From NCBI GenBank assembly GCA_052387815.1, contig JBQTIU010000011.1, forward strand, positions 1 to 31,524: 31,524 bases of DNA, in the 5' to 3' direction. This document shows, piece after piece, positions 23,043 through 31,518 of this stretch (the first letter of the stretch is position 1; each line of letters opens with the position of its first letter). A program made the position numbers and the translations under genes. Under the pieces are notes generated by a model that was given only the letters and a program-made list of their open reading frames with translations, had not been told where the DNA came from and made no database searches. This DNA comes from JBQTIU01 sp052387815 (GTDB lineage: Bacteria; Pseudomonadota; Alphaproteobacteria; CACIAM-22H2).

Positions 23043-23591
23043 TCACAGGCGGGTCGACAGCCAGATGGCGAGCCGCGAGGCGCCCTTCACCGCGGCGGTC
23101 ATGAGCTCGTAGGCTGGGGCGCCCTGGGCGCCGTGCGCGAGCGCCTCGTCGCGGTGGGCGAGCTCGTCGCGGCGGAAGGACTCGAGGACGGCCCTGAGCT
23201 CCCCCTCATCCTCGCCGAGCAGTGCCGCCTGGGCGGCGTAGTGCTCGTCGATCACCTCTTCGACCGCCACGGTCACGGCCATCGCCGCGCGCTCGCCGAC
23301 CAGCGCGCTGGCGGCGCCAAGCGCGAAGCCGGCCATCGACCACAGCGGGGAGAGCAGGGTGGGCCGCACCCGGCGCGCCGGCAACAGGCGCGCGAAGGCG
23401 TCGAGGTGCTGCCGCTCCTGGTCGGCCATGCGGCGGATCGCTTGCGCCGCCGGGCCGTCGCCGAGGACCGCGAGCTGACCTTCGTAGATGCGCACCGCGC
23501 CATACTCGCCCGCGTGGTCGACCCGCAGCATGCGCCGGACCCGCTCGGCGCGCGACAGATCGCCCGGCAGGGACTTGGTCGCTTCGCTCAT
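23043..23591 (-). CDS. coq7: Demethoxyubiquinone hydroxylase (Coq7)
   Basis: Di-iron monooxygenase for the penultimate hydroxylation in ubiquinone synthesis. It is 182 aa. The iron ligands of the family are visible: E29 in DHAGEYGA, E59 and H62 in DQERQHL, E111 in VEEVIDEHY, and E143 and H146 in RDELAH. The ATG at 23591 overlaps the dsbB stop (ATGA), so the two are coupled. Confidence 0.94.
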   Translation of the reverse strand: MSEATKSLPGDLSRAERVRRMLRVDHAGEYGAVRIYEGQLAVLGDGPAAQAIRRMADQERQHLDAFARLLPARRVRPTLLSPLWSMAGFALGAASALVGERAAMAVTVAVEEVIDEHYAAQAALLGEDEGELRAVLESFRRDELAHRDEALAHGAQGAPAYELMTAAVKGASRLAIWLSTRL

Positions 23592-24097
23592 CGCTCGCCT
23601 GCTCGGGACGGGATGGCGCGCCCCGCCGCCAGCCCGGCGTAGAGGGCGAGGGCCAGCGACAGGGCGAGATTGTAGCCCGCCATCGACACCCCGAACAGCG
23701 ACCACGCCACCTCGTCGCAGCGCACCAGCGGCTGGGCGAGCAAGCGGGCGCGCAGCTCCTCGAGGCTGGCGGCGGGCGCCTGGCTGCCGCCACAGGAAGC
23801 CGTGCCCTGCCACCACCCCTCTTCGACGCCGACGTGGAAGAAGGCGATGCCGGCCCCCGTAAGCAGCGAGGCGGCCGCCAAGCCGAGGAGCGCTACGGCG
23901 GGACCGGGACGGGCGACGGCGAGCGCGAGACCGGCAGCCATGATGGTCGCGCCATGGGCATAGCGCTGCCAGATGCACAGCGGGCAGGGCAACAGCCCGC
24001 CCAGGTATTCGAACGCGAAGGTGGCGCCGAGAACGGCGAGGCTGGCGCCAAGCACGACCGCGGCGGCGCTCGCGGGACGGGTCAGGGCACGGGTCAC
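23588..24097 (-). CDS. dsbB: Disulfide bond formation protein DsbB
   Basis: An inner-membrane quinone-linked oxidase that re-oxidises DsbA. The 169-aa product has four membrane segments and both cysteine pairs: PCPLC (C38/C41) in the first periplasmic loop, and C102 with C127 (TASCGG...VRCDE) in the second. The start is a GTG at 24097; no ATG fits. It is followed by coq7, which also depends on the quinone pool. With TlpA at 12133-12722 it represents the envelope thiol chemistry of this window. Confidence 0.9.
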   Translation of the reverse strand: MTRALTRPASAAAVVLGASLAVLGATFAFEYLGGLLPCPLCIWQRYAHGATIMAAGLALAVARPGPAVALLGLAAASLLTGAGIAFFHVGVEEGWWQGTASCGGSQAPAASLEELRARLLAQPLVRCDEVAWSLFGVSMAGYNLALSLALALYAGLAAGRAIPSRAGER

Positions 24098-24146
24098 CGG
24101 GCAAGGGTATAGGACGGGCGCGCACGCCGCGCAATCGCAGCCCGGC

Positions 24147-24725
24147 TCACAAATACCCGAGGGCGAAGAACCCGCCGGCGAGGAGGACCACGAAGGCGGT
24201 CGTCACCAGGGTGAGATAGCGCTCGATGAAGGCGCGCAGCGGCGGGCCGAAATACTTCAAGAGGCCGGCGACGAGATAGAAGCGCGCCCCGCGCGTCGCC
24301 AGCGAGGCCAGCGCGAAGACGACGACATCGAACCCGGCGGCGCCGCTGGCGATGGTGACGAGCTTGTAGGGGATGGGCGTGAGGCCCTTGACCAGGATGA
24401 TCCACACCCCCCACTCGTTGAACAGTCGCCGGAACTCGTCGAAGGCCGCGCGGTAGCCATAGAAGTCGATGAGCGCGCGGCCCAGCGTCTCGAACATGTA
24501 ATAACCGATGGCGTAGCCGAAGAATCCGCCCAAGACCGAGGCCAAGGTGCACACCGCGGCGATCGCCCAGGCGCGCTCGGGGCGCGCCAGCACCATCGGG
24601 ATCAGCATGGCATCGGGGGGGACGGGGAAGAACGAGCTTTCGGTGAACGACACGGCGGCGAGCGCCAGGGGTGCGCGCTGGTGGCCCGCCAGCCGCATCG
24701 TCCCGTCGTAGAGCCGGCGTATCAT
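24147..24725 (-). CDS. YqaA family membrane protein (VTT/DedA-like)
   Basis: A 192-aa inner-membrane protein of the YqaA branch of the VTT/DedA superfamily. Members of that superfamily act in lipid transport or membrane homeostasis, but this branch is not characterised. The family core is clear: SFTESSFFPVPPDAMLIPM near the N-terminus, GGFFGYAIGYYMFE, and the re-entrant loop KGLTPIPYKLVTIASG with its key Pro and Arg/Lys residues. It lies upstream of dsbB-coq7 on the same strand, with 49 bases between. Confidence 0.88.
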   Translation of the reverse strand: MIRRLYDGTMRLAGHQRAPLALAAVSFTESSFFPVPPDAMLIPMVLARPERAWAIAAVCTLASVLGGFFGYAIGYYMFETLGRALIDFYGYRAAFDEFRRLFNEWGVWIILVKGLTPIPYKLVTIASGAAGFDVVVFALASLATRGARFYLVAGLLKYFGPPLRAFIERYLTLVTTAFVVLLAGGFFALGYL

Positions 24726-24859
24726 CGGCGGGCGAGCCCCTGGTTGCGCGAGCCATGCGGGGAGGCGCGCCGAACCGGCGCGGGGGAAACGGGGGTGTAA
24801 CAGCCCGGTGCCAACTTTCGCAAGAGGCCGAGTGCCGACGACGCCGTTCTGATCGGCGA

Positions 24860-24892
24860 CTGGAGGGGCGGGTTTGAAACCCGCCCCTCCAG
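24860..24892. repeat. Perfect 16-bp-arm palindrome, dispersed family
   Basis: CTGGAGGGGCGGGTTT and AAACCCGCCCCTCCAG are perfect inverted copies around a single G. It is the cleanest member of the family found at 6249, 10569 and 20421. It stands alone in the gap between the yqaA start and the tRNA-Leu promoter; otherwise 24726-24979 shows nothing recognisable. Confidence 0.8.
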
Positions 24893-24979
24893 GGTCAATT
24901 GATTGCTACCCGGTCTCCCATTTTCGCGGCTGGCGCTCGAAAACGTGATCCCGGGTACTGGGGGCCGCGCAAGCGCGGG

Positions 24980-25007
24980 TTGACGGGCGGGCGGCCTGGT
25001 TTATGAT
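24980..25007 (+). promoter_or_regulatory. Sigma-70-type promoter for tRNA-Leu
   Basis: TTGACG at 24980-24985 and TATGAT at 25002-25007 are spaced by 16 bases, both one base from consensus. Transcription would start near 25014, about 10 bases before the mature tRNA. Confidence 0.7.
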
Positions 25008-25023
25008 GGCCCACGAGCACGCG

Positions 25024-25109
25024 GCCCCTGTGGCGGAATGGTAGACGCGGCAGACTCAAAATCTGTTGCTGGCAACGGCGTGGGGGTTCAAGTCCCTCCA
25101 GGGGCACCA
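25024..25109 (+). tRNA. tRNA-Leu (CAA)
   Basis: Acceptor arms GCCCCTG (25024-25030) and CAGGGGC (25099-25105) pair fully, and the CCA end is encoded (ACCA, 25106-25109). The anticodon loop CTCAAAA gives anticodon CAA, reading UUG. The long variable arm (TTGCTGGCAACGGCG) and T-arm GGGGGTTCAAGTCCCTC fit leucine tRNA. A degenerate tyrosine integrase lies just downstream, as in elements integrated at tRNA genes. Confidence 0.95.
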
Positions 25110-25187
25110 AAGATTTCAAAGAGTTAGCCATTGGCCGGTTTTTGGGAGGTCGTGATTTGCTCTTCCGGGGGAGCACGGGGGGAGCTG

Positions 25188-25440
25188 TCAACGCCGGAGT
25201 AAAAATGCATCGGCTGGCCGGCGTAAAAGTGCATCGGTGACGGCGGCGATGTTTGCGGAAATCCGATTCGCCGCCGGATTCGCCGGGTCAGCGGCGAGGT
25301 GGCCATTGCGTGTGATGGTCTGGACCTGGGTGTGTCCGAGGAGCTTGTCGATCATGAGCAGGCCTTGGCCGGCGGCGACGGTGGTCGGAGCGAAGGTGTG
25401 CGCGGATTGTGAATGCGGATATTGTTGAGGCCGGCGCGCC
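25188..25440 (-). pseudogene. Degenerate tyrosine recombinase (integrase) C-terminal remnant
   Basis: The minus strand reads M-I-D-K-L-L-G-H-T-Q-V-Q-T, then I-T-R-N-G-H-L-A-A-D-P, then A-A-N-R-I-S-A-N-I-A. Intact integrases of this family have KLLGHTQ....TARYAHLA; here the catalytic Tyr position is Asn. Just upstream A-G-L-N-N-I-R-I-H-N-P-R-T, in another frame, resembles AGL..(V/I)RIHDLRHT, so a frameshift and a changed HxxR box also occur. It begins 79 bases past tRNA-Leu. The rest of the gap to 25688 shows no clear coding sequence and probably holds the decayed N-terminal part. Confidence 0.65.
25193..25240. repeat. Two tandem 24-bp units, possibly an IS21-type end
   Basis: Units 25193-25216 and 25217-25240 share GCCGG-GTAAAA-TGCATCGG and differ at two internal bases and the last three. 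Repeated 'GTAAAA.TGCA(C/T)C' units at element ends recall the terminal multiple repeats of IS21-family elements. No istA/istB gene is present. The units overlap the 3' end of the integrase remnant. Confidence 0.4.
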
Positions 25441-25688
25441 CGGCACAGCGCGCACGTCTGACAAGACAGATACGCGCTGGGCTCTGTGGACGACTTTCTC
25501 CGCCTTTCTCGTGTCTGCGTTGCGCTTGCGCGCGATTACGAAGAGAGAGTTGGCGCTGAGGCCGACTCCCTCCGGCCATCCGGCTTTGCCCGAGAGCCTT
25601 GCGCGCAACGCGCACCCTGACCAGGTTACCTGCAGCCGCGTCTTCGGCGGATTGGGACACGCGTATATGACGTCGGCAGGGAGAGAGC

Positions 25689-26318
25689 GTGGTGCGGCTT
25701 AAGCGCCCTGTCCTGGTGGTTCTTGGCTTCCTCGTCCCCGCGTTGTGGGCACAGGCGGCTGTTGGCAGTTCCGGCGACCGGCTGATCTTCGTCACCAGCA
25801 ACGGCTGGCACAGCGGCATCGTCGTCGCGCGCTCGGACGTGCCCCTCGCCGCCATCCCCGAGGCCGCCGACTTCCCGGAGGCGGCCTATCTCGAATTCGG
25901 CTGGGGCGCTGCCGACTACTATCCGGCGCCGCGCCCGACCTTCGGCCTCGCGTTGGGCGCAGCGTTTCCCGGGCCGTCGGTCATACACCTGAGTGGGCTT
26001 CCCGATGATCCGGCGAAGGTATTCCCCACGGTCACCGTGCTTACCGTGCCGCTACCGGACGGGGGCCTGCGGCAGCTCATCGCCCACCTCGCCGCCAGCT
26101 TCGATCGCGCCGGCGCCGAGCGGGCGCAACCCAGCGCGCGCGGCTTATACGATTTCAGCCTGTTCTACCCGGCGACCGGCAAATTTCACCTCTTCAATAC
26201 CTGCAACACCTGGACGGCGCGCGCGCTGGCGGCGGCCGGCCTGGCGGTCGAGGCCGACGGCGTTCAAACCGCCGGCGACCTGGTGAAGCGCGTTCGCCCC
26301 CTGGCGCAGCGCGATTGA
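25689..26318 (+). CDS. DUF2459 (TIGR02117) family exported protein
   Basis: A 209-aa protein with a likely signal peptide (KRPVLVVLGFLVPALWAQAA). The TIGR02117/DUF2459 core follows: FVTSNGWHSGIVVAR with conserved W-H-S, YLEFGWGAADYYPAP, and KFHLFNTCNTWTARALAAAG with conserved N-T-C-N-x-W. A Cys and two His residues recall NlpC/P60-like cysteine peptidases, but no activity is known. The start is GTG 25689 or the adjacent GTG 25692, after AGGGAGAG. The 250 bases after it (26319-26568) hold no gene I can support. Confidence 0.82.
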   Translation: MVRLKRPVLVVLGFLVPALWAQAAVGSSGDRLIFVTSNGWHSGIVVARSDVPLAAIPEAADFPEAAYLEFGWGAADYYPAPRPTFGLALGAAFPGPSVIHLSGLPDDPAKVFPTVTVLTVPLPDGGLRQLIAHLAASFDRAGAERAQPSARGLYDFSLFYPATGKFHLFNTCNTWTARALAAAGLAVEADGVQTAGDLVKRVRPLAQRD

Positions 26319-26568
26319 CGGTCAGCCCGATTTTGCGGCTGCCTGCGAGGCGTTAGGCTGGCCGCCCATGGGCTTCGGGAGGCTCTCGATGCGGGCGAAA
26401 CTCGCGTAGCGGCGCTGGGTAGGCAATAGGTAGGCAGCCGCCTCGCTTTCGCGCCCCCTCGCGGCTCGATTCGCTGGATCGAGGCGGACACACGGGCGTT
26501 CGACACAGGAAGCATTCGCCAAGGACCGGCGCGCGCCGCGGCGAGGAAGTCGTCCCGATCCGGCGATG

Positions 26569-26870
26569 CTATGCCGCGCGCCGCGCCTTGATGCGCTTGG
26601 CATCCCTGGGCTTCAGGTTGCGGCGCGCCATCTTGAGGTCGTAATGGCTCTGCAAGTTCATCCAGAATTCGGCGCTGTTGCCGAAATAGAGGCCGAGCCT
26701 GAGCGCCGTGTCCGCCGTGATGCGGCGCCGGTTATTGACGATCTCGGCGATCCGGTTGGGCGAAGTGCCGATGGCCTTGGCGAGTTGGTGCCGCGAAAGG
26801 CCCATTCCGCCAGGAACTCCGCTTTCAGCATTTCGCCGGGCGTGACCGGCGCGAATTCGTCCCGAGCCAT
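26569..26870 (-). pseudogene. higA: HigA-type antitoxin with a one-base frameshift
   Basis: An XRE-family HTH antitoxin. Codons 1-21 from ATG 26870 read MARDEFAPVTPGEMLKAEFL-A, the normal HigA start. The HTH part LSRHQLAKAIGTSPNRIAEI, the following N-N-R-R-R-I-T-A-D-T-A-L-R-L and the C-terminal FWMNLQSHYDL are in another frame. At the junction the DNA reads GCGGAATGGGC where GCGGAAATGGGC would keep the frame, so one A is missing near 26806. The frameshift creates an ATG at 26805 from which a 78-aa HTH-only product could be made. AGGGAG sits before the 26870 start, 11 bases after the higB stop. Confidence 0.75.
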
Positions 26871-26881
26871 GATCCGCTCCC

Positions 26882-27019
26882 TCAGTGATTGTCCACGAGC
26901 GACACCTCATAGGCGTCGCCGTCGCTCCATTTGAAACCCACCCGCCACTGGTCGTCGATCCGGATGGAGTAGAAGTCCTTGCACTCGCCGCCCAGCTTCT
27001 CCAGCCGATTCGTTTGCAC
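26882..27019 (-). pseudogene. higB: HigB-type toxin, C-terminal half only
   Basis: Forty-five codons read RLEKLGGECKDFYSIRIDDQ, then W-R-V-G-F-K-W and E-V-S-L-V-D-N-H-stop. This is the C-terminal half of RelE/HigB endoribonucleases ('L.G.....YSIRI.DQWR..F.W.....V...DYH'). Upstream the frame hits TAG within three codons of the GTG at 27019, and the N-terminal half is absent. The DUF2877 gene ends 11 bases beyond. With higA next to it in the usual toxin-first order, this was once a HigBA module. Confidence 0.7.
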
Positions 27020-27030
27020 CCGTTTCTATG

Positions 27031-28005
27031 TTAGCGCAAGAGGCCCATTGACGGCCCCGATCCTGTCGAGACGACCGCCTGGCAGGCGGCGGCGACCCCG
27101 GCAAGTCCATCCCAGCCCGAGCTGTGGCCGATCCCATCGATGGCGGCGAGCGCGGCCGCGAGGCCGGGCGCGCCGGGGCGGGCGAGCGCGCCAAGGGCAT
27201 CGTGCAGCGCACCGGCCCCTTGCCCGCGGGCGGCGCAGGCGAGGTGCGCGAAGGCGATCTTGCCGGTGCGCTGGCGCGCTAGCCCCAGCCCCCATGCGGC
27301 CAGCCGGTCGGCGAGCGCGGGCACCCCCAGGGCGCGCAGCGCGATCAGCGCCCCGCCCACGAAGTCGTCGCCGGCCGGCGTCAGGCCGGGTCCAAGCCCG
27401 ATCAGCGCCGCGGCATCATCGGGCGGAAGATCGCCGCGGCCTTTGCGCGCCTCCCTCATCCATCGGCACAAGGGCATCGCCGCCGCCAGGGCCGCGCGCA
27501 CGAAGGGGTCGGGCGTCGCCGCGGGCTCGGGCTCGGCCCGGCGCGTGAGGGCCGGGATCAGGCAGCCGAGGCCCTTGGCGCCGCGCGACCGGGCGAGGCG
27601 CGCCAGGTCCTCGAGGCCGGGGCCCAAGTCTCGCGCCCGCCAAGCGGCGAGCGGCGCCGGCCGCCACGCGCGCGCGCCGGCGAGCGCGAAGGCGAGCCGC
27701 GAGCCGACATGAAGGAGGTCGCCGTCGCGGCGCACCGGTGCACCCGCCTTGAGGCCGCTCGCCTGCCAGTCGATCCCCGCCGGCAGCGCGGCAATCGCGT
27801 TCAAGGGACCCGCCCCGATCGCCGACGGACCGAGGCAGGCGAGGCCGCCCTCGGTTTCGAGGTAGAAGCTGCGCTCGAAGACGGCGAGCACAGTTCCGTC
27901 CCCGAACGCCAGCGCGCGCCTGGCCGCGCCGCCGAGCGAGGCTACGGCGACCGTCACGACGGGCGGGGCCGGCCCGGGGAAGACCTGGGTGTCGAGGGCG
28001 GTCAT
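27031..28005 (-). CDS. DUF2877 (AllH/YlbF-like) protein
   Basis: A 324-aa protein of the DUF2877 family. In E. coli the DUF2877 protein AllH (YlbF) belongs to oxamate carbamoyltransferase, together with FdrA and AllG, in allantoin breakdown. The conserved block LIGLGPGLTPAGDDFVGG and the preceding LCRWMREARKG are typical of the family. It starts at ATG 28005, 5 bases after livF, so it is the last gene of the transporter operon. FdrA and AllG homologues are not in the window. A link between the transporter and purine-derived or carbamoyl compounds is an inference. Confidence 0.82.
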   Translation of the reverse strand: MTALDTQVFPGPAPPVVTVAVASLGGAARRALAFGDGTVLAVFERSFYLETEGGLACLGPSAIGAGPLNAIAALPAGIDWQASGLKAGAPVRRDGDLLHVGSRLAFALAGARAWRPAPLAAWRARDLGPGLEDLARLARSRGAKGLGCLIPALTRRAEPEPAATPDPFVRAALAAAMPLCRWMREARKGRGDLPPDDAAALIGLGPGLTPAGDDFVGGALIALRALGVPALADRLAAWGLGLARQRTGKIAFAHLACAARGQGAGALHDALGALARPGAPGLAAALAAIDGIGHSSGWDGLAGVAAACQAVVSTGSGPSMGLLR

Positions 28006-28010
28006 GGGCT

Positions 28011-28720
28011 CTACACGCCGAGGTGGCGCGTCAGGATCTCCGGCTGGGCCGCGAGCTCCGTGGGCGTGCCGGCGAACACGACGTGGCCCTTGGCGAGGAT
28101 CAGGGTGTGGTCGGCGATCGCCGCCAGCGTGCGCACATCCTTGTCGACGATCACGGTGGCGAGCCCGATCGCCTTGAAGCCGCGGATCACCCGCCAGATC
28201 TCCTTGCGGATGAGCGGGGCGAGCCCCTCGGTCGCCTCGTCGAGCATCAACAGGTCGGGGTTGGTCAACAGCGCCCGGGCGATGGTCAGCATCTGCTGCT
28301 CGCCGCCGGATAGCTGCGAGCCCAGGTTGTCGAACCGCTCGGCGAGCCGCGGGAAGGTGTCGAGCGCGCGCTTGAGCGTCCACTCCTGCCGTCCGCCGCG
28401 CCCGGGCCGGGCGGCCATGACCAGGTTCTCGCGCACCGACAGGTTGGGGAAGATACCACGGCCCTCGGGCACCAGCGCCACGCCGGCCCGCGCGATGCGG
28501 TGGGGCGGGGCGCCGGTCATCGCCTCGCCGTTGATGCGGACCTCGCCGCGGCGCGGAGGGACGAGGCCGAGGATGGAGCGCAGCAGGGTCGTCTTGCCCA
28601 TGCCGTTGCGGCCCATCAAGCCGACCGCCTCGCCCGCGCCGACGCGCAGACTCACGCCCTTCAAGATATGGCTCGGCCCGTAATAGGCGTGCAGGCCGAC
28701 GGCCTCGACGATCGGCCGCG

Positions 28721-28724
<4 letters not shown>
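28011..28724 (-). CDS. livF: Branched-chain amino acid-type ABC transporter ATP-binding protein LivF
   Basis: The second ATPase of a Liv-type importer. It is 237 aa with Walker A GRNGMGKTT (38-46), signature LSGGEQQM, Walker B LLMLDEATEGLAP and LivF-specific features such as ALVPEGRGIFPNLSVRENL. The usual switch-region His is replaced in IVDKDV (commonly IVEQN), a small deviation. The ATG at 28724 overlaps the livG stop (ATGA). The true substrate may be an amino acid, urea or amide; the downstream DUF2877 gene hints at the last. Confidence 0.92.
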
Positions 28725-29468
<744 letters not shown>

Positions 29469-29476
<8 letters not shown>

Positions 29477-30458
29477 GCGGGGTGTCCTCCGCCGGCTCGC
29501 CTGCCGCGGCCCGCTTGCCCCGCAGCCGGCGGGCGAATCCGGCGATGCCGTCGGGCAGCGCCAGCACCACGGCGATGACGAAGCCGCCCATCACCAACAG
29601 CCAATGCTCGGTCAGCGACGAAACCAAATCCTCGAGCAGCAGCAGGACGAAGGCGCCGATAACCGGCCCGAACAGCGTACCCATGCCGCCGAGGATGACG
29701 ATGACCAGCGCGTGGCCGGATTCGCGCCAGCCGAGATGGACCGGGTTGACGTAGCCGAACTGGGCGGCGTTGAGATAGCCGGCGAGCCCGGCGAGCGTGC
29801 CGGCGATGACGAAAGAGGCGAGCTTGTAGCGGGGCGTCGGGTAGCCGAGCGCCCGGGTGCGCGGCTCGTTGACGCGGATGGCGGCGATCACCCGGCCGAA
29901 CGGCGAGGCGAGGATGGTCTTTAGGAAGGCATAGGCCGCCACCAGCCAGAACAAGGTGAAGTAATAGAACTGGGTGCGGTCGCCGAGATTGACGAGCTCG
30001 ATGCCGGCGAGCGCGACCACCGGCTTGTCGTTGATGTACATGCCGTCCGAGCCGCCGAAGCCGCGCGCGTCGTTGAAGAAGAAGTGGAGCATCTGCGCGA
30101 AGGCGAGCGTGATCATGATGAAATAGATGCCGGCGGTGCGGATCGAGAACCAGCCGATGACCAGCGCCGCCAGCGCCGAGGCCGCAAGGCAGGCCGGCAG
30201 GGTGAGGAACAGCGAGCCCAAGCCGGCGTCGCGGGCGAGGATGGCCAGCACGTAGCCGGCGAGCCCGAAGAAGGCGGCGTGGCCGAAGCTGACCAGCCCC
30301 GTGTAGCCGACCAGGAGGTCGAGGCTCAATGCGAAGATCGCCACCACCATGATGCGGGTGACGAGCTGGAGGTAGTAGCGCTCGCCGACCCAGGGAAAGG
30401 CGATCAGGAGGACGAGGGCGGCGAGGAGGAGCGCCCAGCCGAGGCGCCGGCTAGTCAT
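29469..30458 (-). CDS. livM: Branched-chain amino acid-type ABC transporter permease LivM
   Basis: An inner-membrane permease of 329 aa with about eight to ten hydrophobic segments. Family blocks are LSLDLLVGYTGLVSFGHAAFFGLAGY (its LSFGHA-like core), VIAAIRVNEPRTRALGYP (the EAA-like cytoplasmic loop) and VILGGMGTLFGPVIGA. The ATG at 30458 overlaps the livH stop by 8 bases. Confidence 0.92.
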
Positions 30459-31329
30459 ATCCGGCGGTCCCGCCGAACAGGCCGCGCGGCCGCCACAGCA
30501 ACACCATCGCCATCAGCGCGTAGACGACGATGCTCGACAGGCGCGGGATCATCACCTTGCCGAAGGTGTCGGCGAGCCCGATCAGCATCGCCCCGACGAA
30601 GGCGCCCTGAACCGAGCCGATGCCGCCGATCACCACCACCACGAAGGAGATGATCAGGATGTGCTCGCCCATGCCGGGATAGACCGAATCGACGGGCGCC
30701 GACAGCATGCCCGCGAACGCCGCCAGCGCCGTGCCCAGGCTGAACACCAGGGCGAACAGCCGGCCGATGTCGATGCCCAGGATCTGCACCATCTCGCGGT
30801 TGCTCGAGCCGGCGCGGATGATCATGCCGAACCGGGTGCGCTGGATGACCAGGTACATGCCGAGCGCGACCGCGATGCAGGCCGCCGAGATGAACAGCCG
30901 ATAGACCGGGTAGGACTGGGGCGGGGCGAGCGGGATCGACCCCGACAGCAACGGCGGTATGGGCACGCCGTGGACGTCGTTGCCCCACAGCACGCGCTGC
31001 AGCTCGTTGAAGATCAGGATCAGGCCGTAGGTGAGCAGCACCTGGTAGAGGTGGTCGCGCGTATACAAGAGCGAGATCGCCAGCCGCTCGACCGCGAAGC
31101 CGAGCAGCAGCGTGAGCGGCAGGCCGAGCGCGATGGCCAGCAGCAGATTGCCGGTCTTGAGGTTGAGCCAATAGGCGAGGTAGGCGCCGATCATGTAGAA
31201 CGAGCCGTGGGCGAGATTGATCACGCCCATGATGCCGAAAATGAGCGTCAGCCCGGCGGCGACCAGGAACAGCAGGAAGCCGTACTGGACGCCGTTCATG
31301 ACCTGGATCATGACATACGTCGCGTCCAT
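30451..31329 (-). CDS. livH: Branched-chain amino acid-type ABC transporter permease LivH
   Basis: The partner permease, 292 aa. Family blocks are LTLIFGIMGVINLAHGSFYM near the N-terminus, RAGSSNREMVQILGIDIGRL in the cytoplasmic loop and VVVIGGIGSVQGAFVGA near the C-terminus. The ATG at 31329 has GGAGGTT about 7 bases upstream, the strongest ribosome site in the operon, consistent with it being first in livH-livM-livG-livF-DUF2877. No periplasmic binding protein gene (livK) is in the window; it may lie beyond the right end. Confidence 0.92.
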   Translation of the reverse strand: MDATYVMIQVMNGVQYGFLLFLVAAGLTLIFGIMGVINLAHGSFYMIGAYLAYWLNLKTGNLLLAIALGLPLTLLLGFAVERLAISLLYTRDHLYQVLLTYGLILIFNELQRVLWGNDVHGVPIPPLLSGSIPLAPPQSYPVYRLFISAACIAVALGMYLVIQRTRFGMIIRAGSSNREMVQILGIDIGRLFALVFSLGTALAAFAGMLSAPVDSVYPGMGEHILIISFVVVVIGGIGSVQGAFVGAMLIGLADTFGKVMIPRLSSIVVYALMAMVLLWRPRGLFGGTAGYD

Positions 31330-31381
31330 CGCCGAACCTCCGCTGCTGATACCTGCCGTCAGAAATACGTGATTCGCACGC

Positions 31382-31518
31382 GCTCACCCTCACCCCGGAG
31401 TCTCGCCGCGGCGCGGCTCGACCCCGAAAGCCGGGAGTGGGGGCTTGAAAGGCGTACCGATTAACCTCTCCCGCCGGGGGGAGTGGTCGCGAGCGTGAGC
31501 CGAGGGGGTGAGGGCAGC
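31382..31518. repeat. REP-like GC-rich intergenic repeat ('CCCTCACCCC...GGGGTGAGGG')
   Basis: CCCTCACCCC near the left end and GGGGTGAGGG near the right end are inverted copies. Between them lie further short GC-rich pairs such as CTCTCCCGCC next to GGGGGGAG. This resembles the CTCACCC/CTCTCCC repeats seen between genes in many proteobacteria. It stands upstream of livH; no gene is visible in 31330-31524. Confidence 0.5.

Noticed and set aside
24883..25109. Shared CCCTCCAGGG at 24886 and in the tRNA 3' end as an attachment-site pair
   Set aside because: Only about 10 bases are shared, and the left copy is explained as the arm of a perfect palindrome.
26322..26603. Minus-strand frame of about 93 codons in the gap after the DUF2459 gene
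   Set aside because: It overlaps the higA 3' end, is Arg-rich without recognisable motifs, and has no convincing ribosome site.
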